Assembly (NCBI GenBank): GCA_037200445.1
Contig: JBBCGH010000001.1
Coordinates: 1,860,001-1,924,000, forward strand
Direction: 5' to 3'
Source of the DNA: Alphaproteobacteria bacterium
Lineage (GTDB): Bacteria; Pseudomonadota; Alphaproteobacteria; Rhizobiales; Xanthobacteraceae
DNA length: 64,000 nt
Made by a program: the position numbers and the translations under genes
Shown here: in pieces, positions 1-9,174 of the stretch
Layout of the letters: every line of letters starts with the position of its first letter
Position numbering within the stretch: position 1 is the first letter of the stretch
Notes under the pieces: generated by a model
The model's database searches: none
What the model was told of the DNA's origin: nothing
Seen by the model: only the letters and a program-made list of their open reading frames with translations

Positions 1-562
1 GAAGGGCGCGCCGCTTCTATCTTGCGGCACGCGAAATCCGTTACGATCCCGACCTCGACTACGCCGATCCGGAATCTATCGCCGCCTCGAGCGTGCTCAA
101 GGCGGGCCATGCCTACTGCGTCGGCAAGGCCAGCGCTCTTCGCCGCGCTTTGCCGTGCGGGCGGCATTCCGGCGCGTGTCGCGTTCGCGGATGTGACCAA
201 TCATCTCTCAAGCGAGAAGCTGCGCGAAAAGATGGGCACCAATTATTTCGCCTGGCATGGCTTCACCGAGGTGTTCCTCGATGGCCGCTGGGTGAAGGCG
301 AGCCCGACTTCAATTCGACGCTGTGCAGCCGCTTCGGCGTTGCGCCACTCGACTTCGATGGGGGCTCGGATGCGCTGCTGCAGGCCTATGACGGCGACGG
401 CCGCACTTTCATGGCGGTACGAGGTGCTGCACGGCGCTTTCCACACGACGTGCCGGCGAAATTCCTGAGACCGAGATGGCGCGGCTTTATCCTCAGTTGA
501 AGGGAAAACGCGGCCCACCGACAGGCGGTATGGAATTCGAGGTGCCCATCGCAACCGCTTGA
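1..562 (+). pseudogene. Transglutaminase-like cysteine protease family protein, 5' truncated and frameshifted
   Basis: The conserved signal runs through several frames. Frame 3 gives 'RRFYLAAREIRYDPDLDY' and 'GHAYCVGKAS'. Frame 1 gives 'RAGGIPARVAFADVTNH' and 'WHGFTEVFLDGRWVKASP'. Frame 3 returns with 'DFNSTLCSRFGVAPLDF', and frame 2 closes with 'MEFEVPIATA' before a TGA at 560-562. The Cys in the YCVGKAS context, the GGIPARV segment and the later His (FAWHGF) are the usual transglutaminase-core landmarks. At least four frame switches are needed. The 5' end lies outside the window. Because the protein signal survives on both sides of every switch, these may be indel errors and not true decay. 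Its substrate is unknown. Confidence 0.7.
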
Positions 563-632
563 TCTCCCTTGCTTTGTCGCACCGGCCGGTCCACTAATCC
601 GCCCTATCTCTTGAGGGCCGGGAGTTTTTCGC

Positions 633-1621
633 GTGGGCACGTTCAGGCGGTGCGTATCGACAAGACCGAAACCGGGTCAGACCGCAAAGCTCGTCGATTT
701 CGACGAAAGCGAATTGATGGACGGCGACGTGGACGGTGCGCGTCGAGTGGTCCACCGTCAATTACAAGGACGGCCTCGCGGTCAGCGGCAAGGCGCCGGT
801 GGTACGCCGCTTCCCGATGATCCCCGGCATCGATTTCGTCGGCATGGTGGAGAACTCTACGCATCCGGAATGGAAGCCGGGCGATCGCGTCATCCTCAAC
901 GGCTGGGGGATGGGGGAGACGCATCTCGGCGCCTATGCGGAGAAAGCGCGCGTCAACGGCAACTGGCTGGTGCCGTGCCCGAGCGGCATGACCGGCCCGC
1001 GAGGCGATGGCGATCGGTACGGCGGGCTACACCGCGATGCTCGCCCGTGATGGCTCTGGAGCGCCACGGCGTCACGCCGGAGCGCGGGCCGATCGTGGTG
1101 ACCGGCGCCGCGGGCGGGGTCGGCTCGGTTGCGATCGCGATCCTCTCCAAGCTCGGCTTCAAGGTGATCGCCGCGACCGGGCGGCTGCAGGAGGAGCCCT
1201 ACCTGCGCGGGCTCGGCGCCTCGGAGATTCTCGACCGCAAGGAATTGTCAGCGCCCGGCAAGCCGCTCGCCAAGGAGCGCTGGGCGGGGGGCATTGACTC
1301 GGTCGGCTCGACGACACTCGCAATGTGCTCGCGGCACCCGCTACGGCGGCGCGGTCGCGGCCTGCGGCCTCGCCGGCGGCATGGACCTCCCGACCACGGT
1401 CGCGCCCTTTATCCTGCGCGCGGTCTCGCTGCTCGGCCATCGACTCGGTGATGTGCCCGCAGGCGGTGCGCCGGGAGGCCTGGAAGCGCTTGGCAACCGA
1501 CCTCGACCGGGGCAAATTGCAGACCATGACCAACGAGATCCAGCTTCCCGGGGTGCTGGTTGCAGCCCCCGCGATCCTGGACGGCCGCATTCGGGGCCGA
1601 ATCGTGGTCAAGATCGGGTAA
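633..1621 (+). pseudogene. acuI: Acrylyl-CoA reductase / YhdH-type quinone oxidoreductase, frameshifted
   Basis: Zinc-independent medium-chain dehydrogenase of the AcuI/YhdH family, which reduces acrylyl-CoA to propionyl-CoA with NADPH. Pieces appear in order in different frames: '[10 protein letters not shown]', '[17 protein letters not shown]', '[17 protein letters not shown]', '[12 protein letters not shown]', the nucleotide-binding '[17 protein letters not shown]', '[18 protein letters not shown]' and '[17 protein letters not shown]', ending at a TAA at 1619-1621. About six frame switches lie in under 1 kb. Assembled, the product would be a normal length of roughly 328 residues from the GTG at 633. 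Either a recent pseudogene or, more likely, sequence errors. The family call is firm; the intactness of the gene is not. Confidence 0.75.
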
Positions 1622-1692
1622 ACGCGTTCAGGATTTGGCGACAATCTCCGGGCAATATGCCTGCGCCGGGATGGTAAACGGGGAGTGAATTC

Positions 1693-2253
1693 ATGGTCTT
1701 GCGTGCCGCTGCCGCATTGGCTGGCCTGTTGGCCGTTGCGCCCGCGCTGGCCGAGCCGATGAATGCCGAATCGCGCGCCGCTTCGTCGCCGGCAAATTGT
1801 TCTCGTTCACCTGCTTCGAGGGTTCGACCGGCACCGGCCGCATTTTCAATGACGGCTCGGTCGCGGGTGTGATGCGCATGCGCGCCGACGGCCCGACGCG
1901 CTTCATGCACCTGCCGCCCGGCTCGCTCTATCCGAAAGAGGGCCGCATCTGCTCGAACCGTGAAGGGTGCGTTCTTCAATCCGTGCTTCGAGCTGAACAA
2001 GACCAGCGAGCGCAGCTTCCGCGGCTCGATCTCGGGCTTCGGCTTTGCCTATTGCGACTTCACGCGGCGCGGTCATGAGACCATCCAGGCCTCGGTGGCG
2101 CCGGATGCGACGGGGTCGGTGATCCGCGCCTCGATCCGGCGCGGAGCAAAGTCGCAGCATGAAAGGCCCGCCGCAGCGCCGACGACGCCGGTCACCTCCG
2201 CGCCGCTTCCGGCCGTCGAGCAGGCCGCGATCCGCAGCAGCATCGCGCCGTAG
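1693..2253 (+). pseudogene. Secreted conserved hypothetical protein, frameshifted
   Basis: The ATG at 1693 opens a Sec-type signal peptide ('LAGLLAVAPALAEP'). The frame then changes near 1775 to 'LFSFTCFEGSTGTGRIF' and 'PTRFMHLPPGSLYPKEG', and changes back near 1965 to 'GAFFNPCFELNKTSERSF' and 'SGFGFAYCDFTRRG', ending at a TAG at 2251-2253. Two frame switches are needed. The product would be about 186 residues with paired cysteines, consistent with a periplasmic protein. It resembles uncharacterised secreted proteins of rhizobia. I cannot assign a function. Confidence 0.6.
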
Positions 2254-2264
2254 CGCACGTCTGT

Positions 2265-2402
2265 GTCCCGCACGCGATGCAGCGCGTCTTCGCGGTGCAT
2301 CGCAGATGCGGGACCGCCAAGAACTCCGAGCTTTGGGCGATCCCGGGTCTGCGGCTCACCACTTCGTACTGCGCAGCGCCCGGGATGACACCTTCGGTGT
2401 CA
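2265..2402. repeat. Compound palindromic intergenic repeat
   Basis: Begins GTCCCGCA and folds back to TGCGGGAC after about 50 bases. A second arm pair reads GATCCCGGG and CCCGGGATGAC. A 7-bp hairpin, TGACACC-TTC-GGTGTCA, closes it at 2386-2402. The final TCA is the stop codon (read on the minus strand) of the adjacent thioesterase. Confidence 0.6.
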
Positions 2403-2875
2403 CTTCGCCGGAAAAATCACGCACGTCGTGGTGCCGTGCGCGAGCAGGTTGCCGGCGCCATCGCGGATGTCGCCTTCCGCGGTGCCGGTGGTGCGGCCGC
2501 GATGAATGAGCCGCCCGGTCGCGCGCACAAGACCGTGTCCTTGGTGATCGCGCGCGTGAGGTTCACCTTTAATTCGAGCGTCGTGTAGAGCTCGCCCTTG
2601 GCCAGCGTGGTCTGCACCGCGCAGGACATGCACGAGTCGAGCAGCGTCATGGCTAGGCCACCGTGCACCGTGCCGATCGGATTGTAGTGGCGGAATTCCG
2701 GCAGGCCTTCGAACACCGCCTTGCCGGGCTCGGCGTCCACGATGTCGAAGCCGAGCAGCGCGGAGATCGGCGCCTTGGGCAGCGTGCCGTCGATGATCGC
2801 CTTGAGAAAGCCAAGCCCGTCATAGCCGAGAATCGTCTCGACCGGCGTGACGCCAACGTTGCGCATCTCGTCCAT
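2400..2875 (-). pseudogene. PaaI-type hotdog-fold thioesterase, single frameshift
   Basis: Hydrolyses acyl-CoA thioesters, often aryl or medium-chain. Start chosen at the ATG at 2875, which follows GGAAGGAGCG. The hotdog core is clear: 'ALLGFDIVDAEPGKAVFEG', 'HYNPIGTVHGGLAMTLLDS' (the HGG motif around the catalytic region) and 'GELYTTLELKVNLTRAIT'. Near 2540 the frame changes. The genuine C-terminus 'GLVRATGRLIHRGRTTGTAE' and 'NLLAHGTTTCVIFPAK' continues in the second frame to a TGA at 2400-2402. Joined, it is about 158 residues, normal for the family. This is the last of four broken neighbours; all genes after it are intact. Confidence 0.75.
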
Positions 2876-2948
2876 GTCACGCTCCTTCCGGTTGGGCTTG
2901 CGGCGAAAAAGCACGATCGTTCGATTTTCTCAAGTCACGTTCTCGGTC

Positions 2949-3068
2949 GTCATCCCGGGCGAGCGAGGCGAGACCCGGGATCCAGTAAACGCAGGCAGAG
3001 CGATACGGAATGCCCGGTGTTTACTGGGTCCCGGCTCGCGCGGCCTTCGGCCGCTTGGCCGGGATGAC
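2949..3068. repeat. GTCATnCC...ACTGG family palindromic element, copy 1
   Basis: Imperfect inverted repeat starting GTCATCCCGGG and ending CCGGGATGAC. The inner arms are CCAGTAAAC and GTTTACTGG. It lies between the thioesterase and LysR genes, both on the minus strand. Same family as 23094-23209, 28712-28807 and 31717-31808. Confidence 0.75.
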
Positions 3069-3077
3069 AGCTGTGCA

Positions 3078-3962
3078 TTACCCCAACCCCTCCAGCTCCT
3101 TCCTTCGCTTCGCAATCTCAGCTCCGGCGAAGTCCATGAAGGCGCGCACGCGCGCGGTCGCGCGCAGATCCGCATGGGTCAGCAGCCACAGCCCGTCGAC
3201 CACCTCGTCAATCGGCGGCGTGATGCGGGTCAGCCCTGGCGTCTTCACGCCGATGAAGCAGGGCAGCAGCCCCAGCCCCATGCCGGCGGCGGTCGCCTCG
3301 GCGAGGCCGAGGATCGTGTTGATGCGATAGACGACACGCCCCGCGTGCTCCTTCAGCCATTTGGCGGCTTTCAGGTTCGCGAGATTGTCGCCGTAGCCGA
3401 TCCAGTCGGCGTCGCGGCCGTCGCTTGCCGGATCGAAATTCTGCGGCGTCCTGTCGGATGCGGCGAACACCGCCCACGAGATGCCGGCGGCGCGCCGGCC
3501 GATCAGCGTTTCGGGCGGCCGCTCGGTGGCGCGGATCGCGACGTCCGCGTCGCGCTTGGACAGATTGAGCGCCTGGTTCGCCACCACCACGTCGAGCGAG
3601 ATCTCCGGATAGGCGCGGCGGAAGCCGGCGAAGATGTCGGTCATCAGGTAGATCAGCGCGGTGTCGTTGGTGGTGACGCGCAGCTCGCCCGACGGACGCA
3701 GGTCGTGGCCGGTGACCTGGCGCTCGAACGCCACGATGTCCTCGCCCATGCGCTCGGCGAGCCGCACCATCTCCTCGCCGCAGGGGGTGAGCGCATAGCC
3801 GCCGCGGCTGCGCTCGAACAGGCGCGAGCCGAGCTGGCTTTCGATCTGCGCCAGGCGGCGAAAAACCGTCGAATGATTGACCGAGAGCTCGGCCGCGGCG
3901 CCGCCGAGCGAGCGCGTGTCGGCGATCGCCTTCACGTAACGAAAATCGTCCCAGGAGAGCAT
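3078..3962 (-). CDS. LysR-family transcriptional regulator
   Basis: 294 residues from the ATG at 3962 (MLSWDDFRYV). An in-frame start at 4019 would add residues unlike the family. The N-terminal winged helix-turn-helix (residues 1-60) has the typical 'SLGGAAAELSVNHSTVFRRL' recognition region. The substrate-binding periplasmic-type domain fills the rest. The sequence resembles the single-domain AaeR/CrgA-like LysR group, in which the helix-turn-helix is followed by 'RLFERSRGGYALTPCGEEM'. No divergent target gene adjoins: upstream is a long non-coding stretch, and the downstream neighbour on the same strand is the thioesterase. The regulon and inducer are unknown. Confidence 0.9.
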   Translation of the reverse strand: MLSWDDFRYVKAIADTRSLGGAAAELSVNHSTVFRRLAQIESQLGSRLFERSRGGYALTPCGEEMVRLAERMGEDIVAFERQVTGHDLRPSGELRVTTNDTALIYLMTDIFAGFRRAYPEISLDVVVANQALNLSKRDADVAIRATERPPETLIGRRAAGISWAVFAASDRTPQNFDPASDGRDADWIGYGDNLANLKAAKWLKEHAGRVVYRINTILGLAEATAAGMGLGLLPCFIGVKTPGLTRITPPIDEVVDGLWLLTHADLRATARVRAFMDFAGAEIAKRRKELEGLG

Positions 3963-4070
3963 GAGTGTCGTTTGCGCTGGTGCAATCGAAGTTGAGGTTC
4001 GTTCGCCATTGTATTGCATTTTTCGGACGGGCGCCGCCTTCTAGTGCCCTGACGGTGCACCGCGCTCCGT

Positions 4071-4203
4071 CACCCTCCCCTGGAGGGGGAGGGTCGACAC
4101 GCGCAGGCGAGTGTCGGGGTGGGGTGACTTTTCTTGCACAAGGTTCGCCCACCCCGGCTCCCACTTTCGGTGCTCGCCGACCCTCCCTCTCCAGGGGAGG
4201 GTG
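4071..4203. repeat. Inverted repeat with 15-bp perfect ends
   Basis: CACCCTCCCCTGGAG at 4071-4085 is the exact reverse complement of CTCCAGGGGAGGGTG at 4189-4203. The interior has further partial symmetry (GGGTCGACAC, TCGCCGACCC, GGGGTGGGGTGAC). From memory, similar dispersed elements occur in Bradyrhizobium-group genomes. Its function is unknown; a transcript could form a long stem. Confidence 0.7.
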
Positions 4204-4509
4204 TTCGAGCATGCGGCTCGATTCGCGCATGATCTCTCCATCAATCATCCGGTGATTTTGGCAGCCGCTCCCGTTCTCGCGGCGCGTTTGCGTCCGAGCT
4301 TTGTCATCGAGAGCGCCGCGAAAGTGAGGGCGGCGCGGGACGCCGGGGTCCTGGATTGCAGGCGAAGCCTGCCGGGACCCGCGGGCTTCAATCTCTTGCG
4401 AGACTGAAGCGGGACGATGCTTTTCGATGAAGCGCCGTCCGGTTTGGTAGTCCGCAAGTCCGCCATTTCTCCGGCGTCCCGCGCGCGGTGTTTGAAGCCT
4501 GCTCTGCAC

Positions 4510-4571
4510 GACCCCCGGTGGCCTTACCCTTTCAGGTCCGAACCGCGGACCTAACCACCGCTGCGGGGGTC
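4510..4571. other. Nested hairpin in the non-coding stretch
   Basis: The outer arms are GACCCCC (4510-4516) and GGGGGTC (4565-4571). A second pair is GGTGG (4517-4521) with CCACC (4555-4559). The inner perfect 7-bp stem is AGGTCCG (4534-4540) with CGGACCT (4546-4552) around a 5-base loop. The coaxial arrangement could mark a structured RNA or a recombination site. No T-run follows, so it is not a standard terminator. Confidence 0.45.
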
Positions 4572-4864
4572 TCGCTGCGCGCGGGCGACGGGCAAGTCGC
4601 TAAGGCGCGCAGCCACCCGAACCCCCAGTGGCGCGCGGCTGGCGCGCCGGGACCGCTCAGCTTCGGCTGCCGCGACGCGGGTGTGCGTGTTGCACCCTTT
4701 CGCGGCCACCGCCCCCGATCCGCACTCCAAGACGCCTCTAGAAGCGCCCCTCGTGGATCGAGGCAACCCGCCAGTATGACGGGCGATGTGGCGGAGAGTG
4801 GGTCGAAACTTGTTCGGAATATGATTTTTATCTATAAATAGGAATATAAAGACAACAGAAGGAC

Positions 4865-7075
4865 TTACCGTTGACGACCTTTCCCACTTTCTTCGGCCGC
4901 CAGGAATTTCCTATAGGTGGCTTTGACTTCCTCGGTGGCGTGGGTTTTGGATGCCAAAGCTTTAAGACGACTCTTCATGTCTTCAACGTCTAGTATGTCC
5001 TTATAATTTTCCGCCTTGAAGTACCGAACGGTCTTCTGTCCATCGCCGCTGGATTGATAGGAGGTGTCTGGCAAAAAATCGGCGAGCCGTACGAGAGCGT
5101 CTTTGTTCTTCACTGTCTTAGCTAGCCAGGCCTTCACCTCCGAAGGGTTTGCTAGGCGCCTCCATGCCCAAATCAGACTCACCGGATCGGGCGTAGCCAT
5201 CAGCCGTCCACTCTTTGCAACTTTGCGAATGCGTTCGGTTATTTTGCCGGCCGCCCTCTTTGCATCCTCTAGAGGGATTTGACGGTCACTCTCGAATGAT
5301 GGCTCCTGGCCAAATAGGCCATGCTGAGCGGCAATACGCTCTATTACCCTCGTGCAGGTGGTCAATGCGGAATCATATGCCGCGATCAGATTTACGCGTT
5401 GAACTCTCTCATCTTGCGAAAGTGGCTCGAGGCCAGCGTGAAAGATTGAATCCAATCGCTCAAAATTGTCTATTGGGAACAGCTCCCAAACAGTATCTTT
5501 GCGAGAAATCAGTTCGTCGCTCAGATCAAGGAGAGCCCGAACGACCGCATCGGACAGTATAGGCTTCGAATATACGAGTTCAATAATCTGGTCCAACAAC
5601 GTTGCAACTTTCGGGGCACCTCTGCGAGAGGGGGAGTCTCCAAGTTGGCTGACAAATTCGAGCAGTCGTTCGTGGGGGTTCTGGTCGCCAAGCGCTGCTT
5701 CGATTCTCTCTCTAGATAGGCGGTCCGGGTCTCGGCCGAAGAGGAAGTAGTTGCGATAATATTCTTTTGTGCAAATTCTGCGCTGCTCGCGCTTTCTTAG
5801 CCGAACAGTGCCATCCCAAACATGAGTGTTCCATGCTTTCGCTAAGCGAGGAAACAGATGAGCCAAGGCTGTCTTCGCAGCTTTCTGATTGTTTGCGTCA
5901 TTAGGCTCGAACCGCGCGGCGACTATCTTGTCATCCTCAAACGATATAGAATCACCGGCGAGAAACTCAATGCTCTCGAAAACACGCTGGTAGATCTTTG
6001 GTTCGAACAATTGCAGCGTAACGAGTACAACTAGATCAGTCAGATCCACATCGCCAACAACATTTGGCCACATGACCTGCATCGTATTTGAAAATCTCGC
6101 AACATCTCTCGGCGTTTGGAAATAGGACGAAATCGAATCAATATAGACGCGGCGCCACCTTGATTCATCGTTGGGCGTGGCATCGCCGATGATTGAGTTC
6201 AGCCTCTGAAAGAAAAGCTGCCTAACTTCCGGCTGCCATGGTGGCGGAAGCTGCAGAGGAACTTGGACGATTTTTTCTAGAAAAGCTGGCTCAATCGGCT
6301 CCGGGCCACCTTCAAGAGCCTTTGATACAACGCGTTCGTCAAACGAGAGTACGTACAAGACATTGGGGAGGTCGCCCAAAGATTTTACCAGTGCAAACAT
6401 TGCGCGCATTTCGCTCGGCAATAGCCGATCGAGATCATCGATTATAACAATGATGCGTTTGTCGGCTTCCCTAAGGGCCGAGCCCAGTTCGCGCTTGGCG
6501 GATTCAAGCGTTTCACTTGAGCCGAGTAGCCTTTGAGCGCCTTCTCCAGCGGCACGCCCAAGCGCAGCGCCAGCACCCGCGCCCCCTCCCGCGAGCGCTC
6601 CAATTAGGCCGCCGACCAACGTGGCGCCGCTTGGCAGGTGCTCTGTCATTTTGTTGATCGCCCGACTGATAGCACCGTCAGCGGGATGCCCAATGGTCGC
6701 ACCAACTTCCTTGAAGAATGCTCGAACTAGATTTTCTTGTCCGCTGAAGTTCCACGGATTAAACCGAATGATATGGGTGCGCCTAATCGAAGCTAGTGCA
6801 TCCCATTCAGTCTTGGTCGAAGACCATGGTTGCTTTTCGGCACCTTCGAGCGAGATTCCCCGCTCCCTCGCTAACTCCAGAATAACTACGCGCCGCTGCG
6901 TGAGTTCGATGGCGCTCGTCTTACCCGATCCCCATTCGCCTTGGACGGAGATGACGATCCCCTCTTCGGGAGCCATCTCCGTGAGAGATTTCGCGAGCGA
7001 CGCTGCGAACGAAGAAAGTCCAAGGACATCTTCGCTTTCAGATGTGATGGGTTTGTCGCTAGCGAGATTCGCCAC
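4865..7075 (-). CDS. KAP-family P-loop NTPase
   Basis: 736 residues from a GTG at 7075 (MANLASDKPI). Walker A is GEWGSGKTS (about residues 46-54) and Walker B is 'RIIVIIDDLDRL' (about 207-218). 'FNPWNFSGQE' and 'LYVLSFDERVVSKAL' are typical of KAP NTPases. Between the Walker motifs lies a Gly/Ala-rich hydrophobic stretch (about 149-185), where KAP proteins usually carry membrane segments, so membrane association is likely. The C-terminal half is helical and unassigned. The gene is clearly AT-richer than its neighbours and uses codons they avoid, suggesting horizontal acquisition. It has no operon partner. KAP NTPases are often found near defence and other accessory genes, but the role here is an inference. 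Confidence 0.85.
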   Translation of the reverse strand: MANLASDKPITSESEDVLGLSSFAASLAKSLTEMAPEEGIVISVQGEWGSGKTSAIELTQRRVVILELARERGISLEGAEKQPWSSTKTEWDALASIRRTHIIRFNPWNFSGQENLVRAFFKEVGATIGHPADGAISRAINKMTEHLPSGATLVGGLIGALAGGGAGAGAALGRAAGEGAQRLLGSSETLESAKRELGSALREADKRIIVIIDDLDRLLPSEMRAMFALVKSLGDLPNVLYVLSFDERVVSKALEGGPEPIEPAFLEKIVQVPLQLPPPWQPEVRQLFFQRLNSIIGDATPNDESRWRRVYIDSISSYFQTPRDVARFSNTMQVMWPNVVGDVDLTDLVVLVTLQLFEPKIYQRVFESIEFLAGDSISFEDDKIVAARFEPNDANNQKAAKTALAHLFPRLAKAWNTHVWDGTVRLRKREQRRICTKEYYRNYFLFGRDPDRLSRERIEAALGDQNPHERLLEFVSQLGDSPSRRGAPKVATLLDQIIELVYSKPILSDAVVRALLDLSDELISRKDTVWELFPIDNFERLDSIFHAGLEPLSQDERVQRVNLIAAYDSALTTCTRVIERIAAQHGLFGQEPSFESDRQIPLEDAKRAAGKITERIRKVAKSGRLMATPDPVSLIWAWRRLANPSEVKAWLAKTVKNKDALVRLADFLPDTSYQSSGDGQKTVRYFKAENYKDILDVEDMKSRLKALASKTHATEEVKATYRKFLAAEESGKGRQR

Positions 7076-7401
7076 AGGCTCTTTCTATCTCGAAAATAAA
7101 AATCCGTCATCACGAGATAACTTAGCGTCGTGAATGCCGCGCGAACTGACGGCGGCCCGCGCCATGTCGACGGAGCGGTCATCCGGGCTACGTTCGAACG
7201 AGCCTCATACCCCCCGCTTCACCACCTCGTCAGCCGCAAACGCGCACCCGCCCTGCGCCTTCGCGAGCCCCAGCGCCTTCGCGATCCCCTGCGCCGCGAT
7301 CCCGCTATCCAGCCCGTCCTCCCTCCGTCATAATGCGGTAGCATGTTAGGCTAACCTGGGGTGCAACGGACACAAGTCTTACGGCCGTCGAGGCGGCCAT
7401 C
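7076..7401. other. Intergenic region upstream of the KAP gene and the histidine kinase
   Basis: The first 55 bases are AT-rich and should hold the KAP promoter. The composition switches back to GC-rich near 7130. The stretch from 7205 to 7327 holds a short open remnant on the minus strand (separate entry). No terminator or clear sigma-70 boxes were identified. Confidence 0.5.
7205..7327 (-). pseudogene. Possible 3' remnant of an unknown gene
   Basis: A 40-codon open stretch reads 'GLDSGIAAQGIAKALGLAKA' and ends 'CAFAADEVVKRGV' at a TGA (7205-7207). It has no start codon and is closed upstream by an in-frame stop at 7328-7330. It reads like the tail of a soluble enzyme more than random GC-rich translation. 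I do not recognise the family. It could be the leftover of a gene displaced when the KAP segment entered, or chance. Confidence 0.3.
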
Positions 7402-8994
7402 ATGTTCAACGACACGCAAGTACCCGCGGACATCGTGCGGAAGTGGCAGGAGATCGTGGATCTCCTGGCCGACATCGTGCACGTGCCCTCCGCGTTGATC
7501 ATGCGGGTCGAGCCGCCCCACATCAAAGTCTTCCTGTCGAGCGAGTCCAAGGGCAACCCTTACGAGCCGGACGAGGAAGCGCCGCTCAACACGGGCCTCT
7601 ATTGCGAGACCGTGATGAACACCCGCCGGCCGCTGATCGTGCCGGATGCGCTGGCGGACGACGACTGGAAAACCAACCCTGACATCAAGCTCGGCATGAT
7701 CTCCTACCTTGGGGTGCCGATCAGCTGGCCCGACGGCGAAATTTTCGGAACGATTTGCGTCCTCGACCGCAAGAGCAACGGGTACAGCGACCTCTATCTC
7801 AAATTGCTGCTGCAGTGGCGCGACGTGCTGCAGGCGGACTTGAGCTCGATTACGACTACACGGCGCGAGATCGAACAGCGTGAAGAGAAAATCCGCCGCC
7901 TCGTCGATGCGAACATCATCGGCATCGTCTTCTGGACTCTGGATGGCCCGATTCTCGATGCCAATGCCGAGTTTCTCCGCATCGTCGGATACGACCGGGA
8001 CGATCTGCGCGCCGGCCGGGTGAGTTGGATGGCGATGACGCCGCCTGAAGGGCGCGACCGCATTGCGCCGGCGATGTCGGAGCTCAGGAGCACGGGGACC
8101 GTGCAACCCTTCGAGAAGGAATACATCCGGAAAGACGGCAGCCGGGTTCCGGTGCTGATCGGCATCGCGAGCCTCGAAGGGACGGAAAATCAGGGCGTCG
8201 CCTTCGTGCTCGATTTGACCGAGCGCAAGCGGGCCGAAGCGCAAGCGCGCGAGAGCGAGCGGCGATTCCAGAACATGCAGGTGGAGCTCGCGCTCGCCAA
8301 CCGGCTGGCAACCCTGGGCCAGCTCACGGCCTCGATCTCGCACGAGGTCAAGCAGCCGATCGCGGCCGCGGTGCTGAATACCCAGACCGCCCAGCGCGCG
8401 CTGACGCGCGAGCCGCCTGACCTCGCAACGGCGCGACTAGCGATCGACCGCGCCGTGCGTGACGGCGAACGGGTCAGCGACATTGTCGACCGCACGCGCG
8501 CGCTGGTGCGCAGGGAGCCGGTGCGCAAGGACAGCCTGGCGATCAACGAGATCATTGCGGAGGTGGTCGAACTGACGCTGGGTGAAGCGGCGAAAAACGG
8601 CGTTGCGGTGCGGACGGAGCTTGGCGAGGGCCTGCCCGCCATTCAGGGCAATCGGGTGCAGCTTCAGCAGGTGATGCTGAACCTGATCGTGAATGCCGTT
8701 GAGGCAATGAGCCAGATGCGCGACGGCCCTCGCGAATTGTTGATCAGCACACGGGCTGACGCCGACTGTGTTCTCGTCGCGGTGCGCGACTCCGGCCCGG
8801 GCTTTTCAGAGGGCGCGATCGAGCGGGTGTTCGAGACGTTCTACACGACGAAGTCGGGCGGGCTGGGGATGGGACTATCCATCTGCCGTTCCATCGTGGA
8901 GGATCACGGCGGGCGGCTGTGGGCCGCCGCAAACGAGCCGAAAGGCGCGGCGTTTCAATTCACGATTCCTGTCGGTGCGAACCGCCCGGACTGA
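7402..8994 (+). CDS. GAF-PAS sensor histidine kinase (orphan)
   Basis: 530 residues. An N-terminal GAF domain (about 1-150) contains 'LGVPISWPDGEIFGTICVLD'. A PAS domain with a PAC-like end (about 163-275) includes 'EYIRKDGSRVPVL' and 'DLTERKRAEA'. The HisKA domain has the phospho-acceptor His314 in 'SISHEVKQPIAA'. The HATPase_c domain has its N box in 'NLIVNAVEAM', G1 in 'DSGPGF', F box in 'FETFYTTK' and G2 in 'GLGMGL'. There is no transmembrane segment, so it is a cytosolic sensor. No response regulator lies nearby, so it is an orphan. The layout resembles rhizobial PAS kinases of the FixL/DctB-like HisKA subgroup. The signal is unknown; the GAF and PAS domains have no obvious heme or bilin ligand that I can read. 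Confidence 0.92.
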   Translation: MFNDTQVPADIVRKWQEIVDLLADIVHVPSALIMRVEPPHIKVFLSSESKGNPYEPDEEAPLNTGLYCETVMNTRRPLIVPDALADDDWKTNPDIKLGMISYLGVPISWPDGEIFGTICVLDRKSNGYSDLYLKLLLQWRDVLQADLSSITTTRREIEQREEKIRRLVDANIIGIVFWTLDGPILDANAEFLRIVGYDRDDLRAGRVSWMAMTPPEGRDRIAPAMSELRSTGTVQPFEKEYIRKDGSRVPVLIGIASLEGTENQGVAFVLDLTERKRAEAQARESERRFQNMQVELALANRLATLGQLTASISHEVKQPIAAAVLNTQTAQRALTREPPDLATARLAIDRAVRDGERVSDIVDRTRALVRREPVRKDSLAINEIIAEVVELTLGEAAKNGVAVRTELGEGLPAIQGNRVQLQQVMLNLIVNAVEAMSQMRDGPRELLISTRADADCVLVAVRDSGPGFSEGAIERVFETFYTTKSGGLGMGLSICRSIVEDHGGRLWAAANEPKGAAFQFTIPVGANRPD

Positions 8995-9174
8995 CGAGCG
9001 CAGCGCCTTGATCCCGCATTCCGGCGCTTCATGCGGGCCGCCGAGATGCAACACCCCAATACCACTCGCGGCGTTCAGTTTCGTTCATCTGTTGGGGTCA
9101 ACCCATTCATGTTCAATTCATTTACCGGGACGTAGCCTCTCAATCTCTGAACTACCAACCACGAGGCTTCAAAC

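Larger units (their letters stand above)
4020..4864. other. Long non-coding stretch with palindromes
   Basis: I see no credible gene here. A CTAGTGCCCT half-site at 4041 matches the terminus of the palindromes at 16 kb. A palindrome lies at 4071-4203 and a nested hairpin at 4510-4571. From about 4800 the composition turns AT-rich, running into the 3' side of the KAP NTPase gene. The reading frames present are short, GC-driven and without recognisable domains. Confidence 0.6.

Noticed and set aside
3208-4509. 433-codon open frame on the minus strand overlapping LysR
   Set aside because: Different frame of the LysR gene with Arg-rich composition and no family similarity.
4500-4600. Possible tRNA, because of the stem-loop with TTC and GG/CC pairing
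   Set aside because: No anticodon stem, no T-loop GTTCGANNC and no 7-bp acceptor of tRNA size.
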